Assembly: GCA_025464095.1 (NCBI GenBank) | Contig: JAODMF010000010.1 | Coordinates: forward strand, 1 to 51,779 | From: Glaciihabitans sp. | GTDB taxonomy: Bacteria; Actinomycetota; Actinomycetes; Actinomycetales; Microbacteriaceae | Direction of reading: 5' to 3' | Length of the DNA stretch: 51,779 nt | Made by a program: the position numbers and the translations under genes | Shown: in pieces, positions 25,642-33,711 of the stretch | Layout of the letters: each line of letters opens with the position of its first letter | Position numbering within the stretch: position 1 is the first letter of the stretch | The notes under the pieces: model-generated | What the model saw: only the letters and a program-made list of their open reading frames with translations | Told to the model about the DNA's origin: nothing | The model's database searches: none

Positions 25642-26406
25642 TCACCTGACTTTGCGACGGAAGATGGCAATCGCGAAGGCGTAGGCGACGACGAGGAGGC
25701 CGACGAGCCAGGCAAGGGCGACCCAGATCTCACCGCCGACCGGTGCCTGCGCGAACAGGGCGCGGACGGTATCCACGATGGAGGTCACGGGCTGGTTCTC
25801 GGCGAACCATGCGACCGGCCCCGGCATCGAGTCGGTGGGCACGAACGCCGAGCTGATGAACGGCAGGAAGATCAGCGGGTAGCTGAACGCGCTCGCGCCG
25901 TCGACGGTCTTCGCCGAGAGCCCGGCGATCACGGCGATCCAGGTCAGTGCGAGGGTGAACAGGATGAGGATGCCCGCGACGGCGAGCCAGGCGGCCACGG
26001 ATGCCCCGGTGCGGAAGCCCATGATCAGCGCGACGCCGGTGACGACCGCGACGGAGACCAGATTCGCGGCCAGCGAGGTGAGCACGTGCGCCCAGAGCAC
26101 GCTCGAGCGCGCGATCGGCATGGATTGGAAGCGTTCGAAGATGCCGCCCTGCAGGTCGAGGAACAGCCGGTACGCCGTGTATGCGACGCCGGACGCGATC
26201 GTGATGAGCAGGATCCCGGGGAGCATGTAGTTGACGTACGACTGGTCGGATCCGATGTTGATCGCGCCGCCCAGCACGTACACGAACAGCAGCATCAGTG
26301 CGATCGGGGTGACCACGGTGGTGATGATCGTGTCGGGGCTGCGGAGGATGTGGCGCAATGAGCGTCCGGTCAGGACGCCGGTGTCGGCGAGGGCGTGGGT
26401 GGTCAT
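25642..26406 (-). CDS. ABC-2 type exporter permease (DrrB-like)
   Basis: The 254-residue protein has six membrane helices and the ABC-2 permease pattern: RSLRHILRSPDTIITTVVTPI at the start, YMLPGILLITIASGVAYTA, a cytosolic segment FERFQSMPIARSSVLWAHVL, and FLPFISSAFVPTDSMP. It resembles the daunorubicin-exporter permease DrrB. It forms a heteromeric exporter with the ATPase encoded just upstream, whose stop overlaps this start (ATGA). The substrate is unknown; relatives export antibiotics, lipids or other hydrophobic compounds. Confidence 0.9.
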   Translation of the reverse strand: MTTHALADTGVLTGRSLRHILRSPDTIITTVVTPIALMLLFVYVLGGAINIGSDQSYVNYMLPGILLITIASGVAYTAYRLFLDLQGGIFERFQSMPIARSSVLWAHVLTSLAANLVSVAVVTGVALIMGFRTGASVAAWLAVAGILILFTLALTWIAVIAGLSAKTVDGASAFSYPLIFLPFISSAFVPTDSMPGPVAWFAENQPVTSIVDTVRALFAQAPVGGEIWVALAWLVGLLVVAYAFAIAIFRRKVR

Positions 26407-27251
26407 CGGGTTTCCTTTCGTACCGGGATCGCGCTGTCGGTGCGGTCATCCTGAGCGCTGTTGGCCTCGCCGCTGTCGGGCTCGGCACTGTCACCGACGA
26501 GGGCGAGGAAAACGTCCTCGAGGGAGGGCTGCTTCTCCACGTATTCGACCTTGGCGGCTGGCAGGAGTTGCTTGAGTTCGGCGAGGGTCCCGCTCTGGAT
26601 GATCGTGCCCTTGTGCAGGATCGCGATGCGGTCGGCGAGTTGTTCGGCCTCGTCGAGGTACTGCGTTGTGAGGAGCACCGTCGTGCCCTGACCGGCGAGT
26701 TGCCGAACGGTCTGCCACACCTCGATGCGCGCCTGGGGGTCGAGCCCCGCGGTCGGTTCATCGAGGAAGATGATCGGCGGGCTTCCGATAAGGCTCATCG
26801 CGATGTCGAGTCGGCGTCGCATGCCGCCTGAGTACGTCGACGCCCGGCGATTGCCTGCTTCGGTGAGCGAGAAGCGGGCGAGCAGGTCGTCGGCGATCGC
26901 ACCCGGGTTCTTGAGGTGACGCAACCGGGCGACCAGCACGAGGTTCTCCCGGCCGCTGAGGACCTCATCCACTGCGGCGAACTGGCCGGTCAGGCTGATC
27001 GACCGCCGCACGTCCCCGGGCGCCGTCGCCACGTCGAAGCCATTAACCGTGGCGGTGCCCGCGTCGGCCTTGAGCAAGGTCGACAGGATGCGCACCAGCG
27101 TGGTCTTGCCTGCGCCATTGGACCCGAGCAGCGCGAAAATGCTCCCTGCCTTCACGTTGAAGTCGACGCCTCGCAGCACGTGCAGGTCCTTGAACGACTT
27201 CTCGACGCCCTGCACCCGGATGCCCACGGCATCCACCGTCGCGGTCGTCAT
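26403..27251 (-). CDS. ABC exporter ATPase (DrrA-like)
   Basis: The 282-residue protein has Walker A GSNGAGKTT (residues about 43-51), signature YSGGMRRRLDIA, Walker B PIIFLDEPTAGLD and the DrrA-type C-terminal extension that follows the switch histidine-equivalent TTQYLDEAEQLADR. The switch position is Gln, as in DrrA. It powers the permease encoded immediately downstream. It overlaps both neighbours by four bases, so PadR, DUF1048, ATPase and permease are translated as one coupled set. Confidence 0.94.
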   Translation of the reverse strand: MTTATVDAVGIRVQGVEKSFKDLHVLRGVDFNVKAGSIFALLGSNGAGKTTLVRILSTLLKADAGTATVNGFDVATAPGDVRRSISLTGQFAAVDEVLSGRENLVLVARLRHLKNPGAIADDLLARFSLTEAGNRRASTYSGGMRRRLDIAMSLIGSPPIIFLDEPTAGLDPQARIEVWQTVRQLAGQGTTVLLTTQYLDEAEQLADRIAILHKGTIIQSGTLAELKQLLPAAKVEYVEKQPSLEDVFLALVGDSAEPDSGEANSAQDDRTDSAIPVRKETR

Positions 27252-27613
27252 TTCTTCTGCTCTTCGATCGACCGGTTGATGGACTCAGTCAGACGCGCCC
27301 GTTCCTTGCGGATCCAGCTGCCGCCGGCGTAGTTGTCGAGGAATGTCTCCGCGAACTCGGAAGGGTCGTCCCCGACGAGTGTGCGGATCGGTGTTCCATC
27401 GGCAACGCTTTGCTCAAAGAGGTCGACCAGATCATCGAGCATCGCGATAAGAGCCTTGCCGTCGTCGCTAGGCCCCATGTACATCAGATATCGCTCGAGC
27501 GCCTTAGCCGCGTCGCGGTATCCCGGGGGCAGCTTCTTCACGCGAGACTTGTACTCGAGGTAGCTCCTCTTGTCGCCGAGGTCGCCGACCAGCTTGTCAA
27601 TCCACATCATCAT
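27248..27613 (-). CDS. DUF1048 family protein
   Basis: The 121-residue helical protein fits DUF1048: start MMMWIDKLVGDLGDKRSYLE, a PGYRDAAKALERYLMYMG segment and DPSEFAETFLDNYAGGSWI near the C-terminus. These proteins are widely encoded between a PadR regulator and a Drr-type ABC exporter in Gram-positive bacteria; their role is unclear. There are three consecutive ATG codons at the start, with AAGGAAA before them. It is probably cytosolic. Confidence 0.85.
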   Translation of the reverse strand: MMMWIDKLVGDLGDKRSYLEYKSRVKKLPPGYRDAAKALERYLMYMGPSDDGKALIAMLDDLVDLFEQSVADGTPIRTLVGDDPSEFAETFLDNYAGGSWIRKERARLTESINRSIEEQKK

Positions 27614-27939
27614 TTTCCTTCCAGACGGAGCGCTTCCAGTCGTTCTGCAAGGAAGCTCCAGCTCTTCCAGAACTCGTTGAGATATTCGGCACCCGCTGCG
27701 TTGAGCGAGTAGACCTTGCGAGGGGGCCCCTTCTCGGACGGGGCCTTCGTTACGTCCACGAAGCCGCGCTGCTCGATCCTGACCAGCAGCGCATAGACGG
27801 TGCCCTCGACGATGTCGGCGAAGCCCTGCTCGCGCAGCCGCGCTGTGATCTCATAGCCATACGCGGGGCCCACGGCGAGGATCGCGAGGACGATGCCCTC
27901 GAGAGTCCCCTTGAGCATCTCGGTCATCTGCTTGGCCAC
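27610..27939 (-). CDS. PadR-family transcriptional regulator
   Basis: The 109-residue protein has the PadR winged helix: LKGTLEGIVLAILAVGPAYG, YEITARLREQGF, then GTVYALLVRIEQRGFVD and a wing with GPPRKVYSLNAAG. A short C-terminal helix for dimerisation follows (PadR-s2 type). It is the first gene of the exporter operon and probably represses it until a drug-like ligand binds. Just upstream, 27951-27985 holds an imperfect inverted repeat around CACTAGATAG that could be its operator, with low confidence. Confidence 0.92.
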   Translation of the reverse strand: MAKQMTEMLKGTLEGIVLAILAVGPAYGYEITARLREQGFADIVEGTVYALLVRIEQRGFVDVTKAPSEKGPPRKVYSLNAAGAEYLNEFWKSWSFLAERLEALRLEGK

Positions 27940-28129
27940 GGAACCCTCTAACTACTCAGTGTTGCTGACTACCACTAGATAGTATCGCAGAATAGCGACG
28001 GCGCAAGGAGCGGATGTGCTGCATCCGGTTGAGGAATTTGGGAACGGGCAGATTTCGGGAATGGCGGTCTTGCGCAGAGAGGCATGACTGGCCTGCGAGG
28101 AGGGGCAACGGCGTGAGAACGCCCATTGG

Positions 28130-28200
28130 AGCGAGTGACGGGAATCGAACCCGCACTATCAGCTTGGGAAGCTGAAGTTCTGCCATTGAACTACACTCGC
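28130..28200 (-). tRNA. tRNA-Gly (anticodon CCC)
   Basis: On the minus strand the cloverleaf is complete: acceptor GCGAGTG/CACTCGC (7 bp), D arm GTTC/GAAC, anticodon stem TCAGC/GCTGA with loop TTCCCAA (anticodon CCC), T arm with TTCGATT loop, and discriminator U. CCA is encoded at 28127-28129. Confidence 0.96.
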
Positions 28201-28298
28201 GTGCGCCGCGGTCATGCGACTCATTCATGTTACTCGGAGGCGCCACAGGGTTCGATCCGCGTGCCACTCTGGCGCGGCCCACCCGACCGCCGAAGCGG

Positions 28299-28304
28299 TA
28301 TTGT
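28299..28304 (+). promoter_or_regulatory. Candidate leaderless -10 element for dcd
   Basis: TATTGT ends 7 bases before the dcd ATG at 28312, and no ribosome-binding site lies between them. This matches the leaderless promoter layout. Confidence 0.5.
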
Positions 28305-28311
28305 CGAGCGC

Positions 28312-28893
28312 ATGCTGCTCAGCGACAGAGACATCCGTACCGAACTGGAAACGGGACGCATCGGCCTCGATCCGCTCGACTTGGGGATGATCCAGCCGTC
28401 GAGCATCGACGTGCGGCTCGACAAGTACTTCCGGTTGTTCGACAACCACAAGTATCCGTTCATCGATCCGGCCGAAGACCAGCCCGACCTAACGCGACTG
28501 GTCGAGGCGAAGGATGGCGAGCCGTTCATCCTGCACCCCAGCGAGTTCGTTCTCGGGTCGACTTATGAAGCGGTGACGCTCCCGGATGACATCGCCGCAC
28601 GCCTGGAGGGCAAAAGTTCGCTCGGTCGCCTCGGGTTGCTTACGCATTCGACCGCCGGATTCGTCGACCCGGGATTCTCGGGGCACGTCACGCTCGAACT
28701 GAGCAACGTTGCGACGCTCCCGATCAAGCTGTGGCCCGGCATGAAGATCGGCCAGCTCTGCTTCATTCGCCTGAGCTCAGCCGCAGAGAAGCCGTACGGG
28801 GCGACGGAGTACAGCTCGCGGTACCAGGGCCAGCGCGGACCGACGGCAAGCCGCTCCCACCTCAACTTTCACCGGACCGACATCACCCGCTAA
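28312..28893 (+). CDS. dcd: dCTP deaminase (possibly bifunctional with dUTPase activity)
   Basis: The 193-residue protein starts [21 protein letters not shown] and has the family motifs [27 protein letters not shown], and [21 protein letters not shown], which hold the catalytic Glu and phosphate ligands, and ends with KPYG...[14 protein letters not shown]. Length and motifs match the actinobacterial enzyme, which in Mycobacterium converts dCTP to dUMP in one protein. Here that second activity is inferred. The frame is open upstream through the tRNA region, but the ATG at 28312 gives the conserved N-terminus. Confidence 0.95.
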   Translation: MLLSDRDIRTELETGRIGLDPLDLGMIQPSSIDVRLDKYFRLFDNHKYPFIDPAEDQPDLTRLVEAKDGEPFILHPSEFVLGSTYEAVTLPDDIAARLEGKSSLGRLGLLTHSTAGFVDPGFSGHVTLELSNVATLPIKLWPGMKIGQLCFIRLSSAAEKPYGATEYSSRYQGQRGPTASRSHLNFHRTDITR

Positions 28894-28902
28894 CCCCCCC
28901 CG

Positions 28903-28958
28903 CGAGTTGTCACGTATCGACCCAAAATCGGCGGGTTAGGTCGATATGCGACAACTCG
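28903..28958. terminator. Long imperfect hairpin between dcd and idi
   Basis: Arms 28903-28922 and 28939-28958 are 20 bases long with two mismatches and a 16-nt loop. The element lies between convergent genes, so it is a likely bidirectional terminator. It could also be a dispersed palindromic repeat. Confidence 0.7.
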
Positions 28959-28981
28959 GGGAAGAGGACTCGGGGAAGAGG
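28954..28981. repeat. 14-bp tandem duplication
   Basis: ACTCGGGGAAGAGG occurs twice in a row at the right edge of the hairpin, suggesting a recent slippage duplication. Confidence 0.8.
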
Positions 28982-29003
28982 ACACAGGGGTGGGGCCCGG
29001 GGG

Positions 29004-29531
29004 CTAGGGGGCGAGCACGCCCTGCTCGAGCTGCCAGCCGAGCCAGGGGCTGAACGCGAACGGCAGCGCGATGGCGGCGTCGTGCAGCACCACGGGATCG
29101 ACCCATGCCCACTCGCTCACCTCGTCCGGGTTGGCGTCCACGGCGTCGCCGGTCAGCGCGGTGAAGACCGGGCAGATCTCGTTCTCCACGATTCCGGATG
29201 CGTCGACCGCGCGGTAGCGAAAATCCGGCAGCTTGAGGGCGAGGTCGGTAACCGTGATCCCGAGCTCGTCGTTGGCGCGCCGGGCGATCGCCTCCTCGAA
29301 GGATTCGCCGGGTGCCGGGTGGCCGCAGAAGGAGTTCGTCCACACGCCCGGCCAGGTCAGTTTGGTCAGCGCCCTGCGGGTGACCAGCAGCCGTCCGGCG
29401 TCGTCGAACACGTGGCAGGAGAACGCCAGATGCAGCGGCGTGTTCTCGTCATGCACGGTCATTTTGTCCGCAGAACCGAGTACATTTCCGTCGTTGTCAA
29501 CCACGACGACCTGTTCGATTTGATCTGACAT
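29004..29531 (-). CDS. idi: Isopentenyl-diphosphate delta-isomerase, type I
   Basis: The 175-residue Nudix-fold protein has active-site Cys in WTNSFCGHPAPGE and the second motif with catalytic Glu in IVENEICPVF. LHLAFSCHVFDDAG precedes them. It interconverts IPP and DMAPP, supplying prenyl units for the carotenoid operon that starts only 20 bases away on the opposite strand. Length is normal (170-180). There is no ribosome-binding site before ATG 29531. Its promoter must lie within or near the first codons of crtE. Confidence 0.96.
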   Translation of the reverse strand: MSDQIEQVVVVDNDGNVLGSADKMTVHDENTPLHLAFSCHVFDDAGRLLVTRRALTKLTWPGVWTNSFCGHPAPGESFEEAIARRANDELGITVTDLALKLPDFRYRAVDASGIVENEICPVFTALTGDAVDANPDEVSEWAWVDPVVLHDAAIALPFAFSPWLGWQLEQGVLAP

Positions 29532-29539
29532 GTGCGGGG

Positions 29540-29545
29540 TAGTCT
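29540..29545 (+). promoter_or_regulatory. Candidate leaderless -10 element of the crt operon
   Basis: TAGTCT ends 6 bases before the crtE ATG at 29552. The -35 region would fall inside the first codons of idi on the other strand, so the two genes have overlapping control regions. Confidence 0.5.
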
Positions 29546-29551
29546 GCCTAA

Positions 29552-30622
29552 ATGGAGGGTTACGATCTGCTCGCCGTTGCCCAACACGGGCAAGTACAGG
29601 TCGATGGCGTCCTGGAACGTTTCTTCAGCCTAGCCAAGAACCGCGCCTCAGCATTCGGCGCGGAGTACGTCCTGCTGTGGGGTGCGCTCGAGGCCAACAC
29701 CACCGGGGGCAAAAGGTTTCGCCCGCGCATGGTGTTCTCGGCCTACCAGTCTCTCGGCGGCACGGATTTCGAGGCCGCCGCGTACGTCGGCGCGGCATTC
29801 GAACTGCTGCACACTGCCCTCATCGTTCACGATGACGTGATCGACCATGACTTCACCCGCCGCGGCGTTCCGAACATCTCCGGTACCTACCGCGATCGCG
29901 CCCGCTTCGGCGGGGCATCCGAGCGTGCCGCCGAACACAAGGGCATCTCGGCAGCCGTCATCGCGGGCGACCTCGCCCTGTTCAACGCGTACCGGCTGGT
30001 CGATCGCAGTGGCGTTGACGACGTAACGCGGAGCAGGCTGCTGGAAGTGGTGGATGACGCCCTCTTCGCCAGCGCGGCCGGCGAGCTCATCGACGTGGAC
30101 TTTGCGACCGCGATCGACATGCCGCGCGTCGACGACATCCTCACCATGGAGCGCCTGAAGACAGCGGTGTACTCCTTCGAGTGCCCGCTGCAGGCCGGGG
30201 CTATTCTCGCCGGCGCATCCGAGGAGGTCATCACGACCCTCGCAGAATTCGGCCGCGACATCGGCATCGCCTACCAGATCGTCGACGACCTGCTCGGGGT
30301 CTTCGGCGAGGAGGCGCAGACGGGCAAGACAACGATCGGCGACCTCCGTGAGGGCAAGCGCACCGTTCTCATCTCCTACGCCACCAGCACCGCGGCGTGG
30401 GAGCAGATCGAGCCGCTGATCGGAAAGGCCGACCTGTCCGAGGACGAGGCGGAGCGCGTGCGTGCCGCACTCGTTTCCAGCGGCGCGGAGTCGTTCGCGC
30501 AGGGGCTGGCCCGGTACTACGGAAACCGGGCGCTGGCCCGCCTGGCGGAGCCGCACATCCCGGCCTCGCTCCGCATAGAGCTGTATCCCGTCGTCGACGC
30601 GGTGCTCGGGCGCGTGAAGTGA
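29552..30622 (+). CDS. crtE: Polyprenyl (geranylgeranyl) diphosphate synthase
   Basis: The 356-residue protein has the first Asp-rich motif in VHDDVIDHD (residues about 93-101), GGKRFRPRMVF for pyrophosphate binding, and the second motif region YQIVDDLLGVFGEE with TGKTTIGDLREGKRT. It condenses IPP with allylic diphosphates to GGPP, the C20 precursor of phytoene. It heads the carotenoid operon, divergent from idi. Its stop overlaps the crtB start (GTGA). Chain length is assigned from context. Confidence 0.94.
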   Translation: MEGYDLLAVAQHGQVQVDGVLERFFSLAKNRASAFGAEYVLLWGALEANTTGGKRFRPRMVFSAYQSLGGTDFEAAAYVGAAFELLHTALIVHDDVIDHDFTRRGVPNISGTYRDRARFGGASERAAEHKGISAAVIAGDLALFNAYRLVDRSGVDDVTRSRLLEVVDDALFASAAGELIDVDFATAIDMPRVDDILTMERLKTAVYSFECPLQAGAILAGASEEVITTLAEFGRDIGIAYQIVDDLLGVFGEEAQTGKTTIGDLREGKRTVLISYATSTAAWEQIEPLIGKADLSEDEAERVRAALVSSGAESFAQGLARYYGNRALARLAEPHIPASLRIELYPVVDAVLGRVK

Positions 30623-31485
30623 CACGCACCAGCCTGTACGACCGGGTGGCGGAAGAGGCGGCGAGCCTTGTCATCCGTCGGTACTCCACGTCGTTCGGCC
30701 TCGCGGCCAGGCTGCTGGATGCCGACTGCCGCCAGCATGTCGAGAACATCTACGCGCTGGTACGGGTCGCCGACGAGATCGTCGACGGCGAAGCGCAGGG
30801 TGCCGGTCTCGACGCCGTCGGCGCTGCGAAACAGCTGGACGAGCTCGAGCGCGACACCGAGAACGCCATGGCGCACGGGTACAGCGCGAACCTCGTCGTG
30901 CACGCTTTCGCGCTGACCGCCCGCGACACCGGATTCGGGACGGAGTACACGCGGCCGTTCTTCGAGTCCATGCGCGCGGACCTCTCCGCGACCCGGCACG
31001 ACCAGGCCAGCTTTGACCGCTATGTGTACGGCTCGGCCGAGGTCGTCGGGCTGATGTGCCTGCGCGCGTTCCTCGTGAGCGAGAGCGTGACCGGCGCCGA
31101 GCGCGCCCGCCTCGAGTCCGGGGCTCGCAGGCTGGGTGCCGCCTTCCAGAAGGTCAACTTCCTGCGCGACCTCGCCTCGGACTTCCGGTACCTGGGGCGC
31201 AGCTACTTCCCGGGCGTGCAGGTGGATGCCTTCAGCGAGGCGGACAAGGCCCGGCTGCTCGCCGACATCGATGCCGACCTGGCCGCATCCGGAGCCGTCA
31301 TCCCGGACCTGCCGGTCGGCAGCCGCCGTGCCGTGGCCCTCGCGCACGGCCTGTTCGCCGACCTCGCCGCCCGCCTGCGAGCGACACCGGCGTCCCGCCT
31401 TGTCACCACGCGTGTGCGAGTGCCGAACCCGGTGAAGCTGCGCATCGCCGCCGCTGCCGCTCTCGGACGAATGCCAAGGGCATGA
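30619..31485 (+). CDS. crtB: Phytoene synthase
   Basis: The 288-residue protein has the squalene/phytoene synthase motifs: YSTSFGLAARLL, the first Asp-rich motif VRVADEIVDG, YVYGSAEVVGLMC and the second motif QKVNFLRDLASDFRYLGRSY. It joins two GGPP molecules to phytoene. The frame is open 74 codons upstream, but GTG 30619 overlaps the crtE stop and gives the normal start (TRTSLYDRVAEEAA). Its own stop overlaps the crtI ATG. Confidence 0.95.
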   Translation: MTRTSLYDRVAEEAASLVIRRYSTSFGLAARLLDADCRQHVENIYALVRVADEIVDGEAQGAGLDAVGAAKQLDELERDTENAMAHGYSANLVVHAFALTARDTGFGTEYTRPFFESMRADLSATRHDQASFDRYVYGSAEVVGLMCLRAFLVSESVTGAERARLESGARRLGAAFQKVNFLRDLASDFRYLGRSYFPGVQVDAFSEADKARLLADIDADLAASGAVIPDLPVGSRRAVALAHGLFADLAARLRATPASRLVTTRVRVPNPVKLRIAAAAALGRMPRA

Positions 31486-33047
31486 GCACCGCGGTTGTCA
31501 TCGGCGGGGGTATCAGCGGTTTGGCCGCCTCCGCCCTGCTCGCACGGGATGGGCACACCGTGCACCTGCTGGAACAGGCGCCGAGCCTCGGCGGCCGCGC
31601 CGGCAGCTGGCAGCGTGCCGGCTTCCGCTTCGACACCGGCCCGTCCTGGTACCTGATGCCCGAGGTGTTCGACCACTTCTACAAACTCCTGGGATCGAGC
31701 GCGAGCGAGCAACTCGAGCTGGTAACCCTCGATCCCGGTTACCGGGTGTACTTCGAGGGCGTGGAGCATCCGATCGACATCCGGCGCGCTCGAGCCGACA
31801 ACCTCGCCCTCTTCGAGGCGATCGAATCAGGCGCCGGGCGCAGGCTGGACCGGTACCTGGAGTCGGCTCGCCAGACCTACGAGATCGCGAAACTCCGATT
31901 TCTCTACACGAGCTTCGCCGACCTGCGCCCGCTGCTGCGGCGCGACGTGCTCGCTCGCACCCCGAAGCTGCTGAGACTGCTGCTGCAGCCGTTGTCGACG
32001 ATGGTCGCGCGACGGTTCGAGGATGACCGGCTGCGCAAGATCCTTGGGTACCCCGCCGTTTTCCTCGGGTCCTCGCCCTACCTCACGCCGAGCATGTACC
32101 ACCTGATGAGCCACCTCGACCTCTCGGATGGCGTGCTGTATCCCATGGGCGGGTTCACCCGCGTGATCGAATCCATAGCGACCCTGGCCGTGAAGCAGGG
32201 TGTCGACATCGAGACCGGGGCATCCGTTTCTCGCATTCGCGTGGAGAACGGCGCCGCAGTCGGAGTGGAATACCAGGATGCGACGGGCGTCTCCCGCTTT
32301 CGCGCCGCGGATCTCGTCGTCTCGGCCGCCGACCTGCACCACACCGAGACGCGGATGCTCGACGCATCCCAGCAGACCTATCCGGAGAAATACTGGGCGG
32401 AGCACATGCCCGGCCCGGGCGCGCTGCTGCTGCTGTACCTGGGCGTTCGCGGCGAACTGCCCGAGCTCGCGCACCACACGCTGCTGTTCACGAGGGAGTG
32501 GAAGGCCGGCTTTGACGCGATCTTCGGGTCGCGGTCGAGCGTGCCCGAGCCCGCATCCCTCTACGTCTGCAAGCCGAGCAGCCTCGACCCGCAGACCGCG
32601 CCGGAGGGCATGACCAACCTGTTTGTGCTCGTGCCGATTCCCGCCGACCCGACGATCGGGCATGGCGGCGTCGACGGCGAGGGCGACCCACGCGTGGAGA
32701 AACTCGCTGACATCGTGATCGCGCAGATCGCGAGCTGGGTGGGGATCCCCGATCTCGCGGCGCGGGTCACGGTGCGTCGAACGGTGGCTCCGGGGGACTT
32801 CGCGGACGACCTCAACGCCTGGCGGGGCACCGCGCTCGGACCAGCGCACACCCTGAAGCAGAGCGCCTTTTTTCGTGCGGGCAACGTTTCGAAGAAGGTG
32901 ACCGGCCTGTACTACGTCGGCGCTTCGACGATCCCCGGAATCGGACTGCCGATGTGCCTCATCAGTGCGGAGGCCCTCGTGAAGCGCCTGCGCGGCGACA
33001 CGTCGACCGAACCCCTCCCGGAACCCCTGGAAGCGACGGTCGCCTAG
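31482..33047 (+). CDS. crtI: Phytoene desaturase
   Basis: The 521-residue flavoprotein starts STAVVIGGGISGLAASALLA, a Rossmann FAD-binding motif, followed by LLEQAPSLGGRAGSW and FDTGPSWYLMP. The C-terminal FAD motif is YYVGASTIPGIGLPMCLISA. It introduces double bonds into phytoene to give lycopene, the substrate of the downstream C50 enzymes. ATG 31482 overlaps the crtB stop. Its last base is shared with the GTG of crtYe (TAGTG). Confidence 0.96.
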   Translation: MSTAVVIGGGISGLAASALLARDGHTVHLLEQAPSLGGRAGSWQRAGFRFDTGPSWYLMPEVFDHFYKLLGSSASEQLELVTLDPGYRVYFEGVEHPIDIRRARADNLALFEAIESGAGRRLDRYLESARQTYEIAKLRFLYTSFADLRPLLRRDVLARTPKLLRLLLQPLSTMVARRFEDDRLRKILGYPAVFLGSSPYLTPSMYHLMSHLDLSDGVLYPMGGFTRVIESIATLAVKQGVDIETGASVSRIRVENGAAVGVEYQDATGVSRFRAADLVVSAADLHHTETRMLDASQQTYPEKYWAEHMPGPGALLLLYLGVRGELPELAHHTLLFTREWKAGFDAIFGSRSSVPEPASLYVCKPSSLDPQTAPEGMTNLFVLVPIPADPTIGHGGVDGEGDPRVEKLADIVIAQIASWVGIPDLAARVTVRRTVAPGDFADDLNAWRGTALGPAHTLKQSAFFRAGNVSKKVTGLYYVGASTIPGIGLPMCLISAEALVKRLRGDTSTEPLPEPLEATVA

Positions 33048-33409
33048 TGTCCTTCAGCTACCTGATCGCGCTACTGGTCGCGCTCGCAGGCATGGTCATG
33101 CTCGACCGACGCTTTCGGCTCTTCTTCTGGCGCGACCCGCGAGTGGCCGCGATCGTGCTCGTCGCTGGCATCGCGTTCTTCCTGGCCTGGGACGTGTCGG
33201 GCATCGGCCTCGGCATCTTCTTTCGTGGCGAGACGGCGTTCACGACAGGGTGGGAGGTGGGGCGCGAGCTGCCGGTCGAGGAAGTGTTCTTTCTCGCGCT
33301 GCTGTGCTACCTCACGATGAACCTGTACGCGGCGTGCTCGGTGTTTGTGCGGTCTCGACAGGCCCGGCCCGCGGAGAGCGTTCGATCCGGCGAGGCGGGC
33401 GACCGATGA
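33047..33409 (+). CDS. crtYe: C50 carotenoid epsilon/gamma-cyclase subunit CrtYe
   Basis: The 120-residue protein has three membrane helices and the lycopene-cyclase-domain pattern: SYLIALLVALAGMVMLDRR, FFLAWDVSGIGLGIFFRGE, and ELPVEEVFFLALLCYLTMN with the conserved PxEE motif. GTG 33047 overlaps the crtI stop. It acts as a heterodimer with CrtYf to cyclise the elongated C50 precursor. Whether the product has epsilon rings (decaprenoxanthin) or gamma rings (sarcinaxanthin) cannot be told from sequence alone. Confidence 0.92.
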   Translation: MSFSYLIALLVALAGMVMLDRRFRLFFWRDPRVAAIVLVAGIAFFLAWDVSGIGLGIFFRGETAFTTGWEVGRELPVEEVFFLALLCYLTMNLYAACSVFVRSRQARPAESVRSGEAGDR

Positions 33410-33711
33410 CGTACTGGATGCTGAATGCCATCTTCCTCGGCGCGGTGGTGGCCGTTGCCCTCGCTGCGGTGATCACGCGCCGGATGCCGCGTTGGGCATC
33501 CGTCGGTCTCGCCGTGGTTGCGCTGCTGCTGGTGACGGCCGTGTTCGACAACGCCATGATCGCCGTCGGGCTGGTCGGTTACGACCGCGCGCTGATCAGC
33601 GGCGCGTTCATCGGTGCTGCCCCGCTCGAGGATTTCGCCTATCCGCTCGCCGCAGCGGTGCTGCTGCCCTCGCTCTGGACCCTGCTCAGGCGGCGCCGTG
33701 AACAGGCTTAG
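33406..33711 (+). CDS. crtYf: C50 carotenoid epsilon/gamma-cyclase subunit CrtYf
   Basis: The 101-residue membrane protein starts TYWMLNAIFLGAVVAVALA and carries GYDRALISGAFIGAAPLEDFAYPL, with the conserved P-L-E-D motif that corresponds to PxE(E/D) of the partner. It overlaps crtYe by four bases (ATGA), and crtEb begins 14 bases before its end. It is the second half of the split cyclase typical of C50-carotenoid producers such as Corynebacterium and Micrococcus. Confidence 0.92.
   Translation: MTYWMLNAIFLGAVVAVALAAVITRRMPRWASVGLAVVALLLVTAVFDNAMIAVGLVGYDRALISGAFIGAAPLEDFAYPLAAAVLLPSLWTLLRRRREQA

Noticed and set aside
27951..27985. PadR operator as a separate feature
   Set aside because: The inverted repeat around CACTAGATAG has mismatches and no clear match to the ATGT/ACAT-type PadR sites, so it is only mentioned under the PadR gene.
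28126..28311. N-terminal extension of dCTP deaminase
   Set aside because: The open frame runs through the tRNA-Gly gene. The conserved protein begins at ATG 28312.
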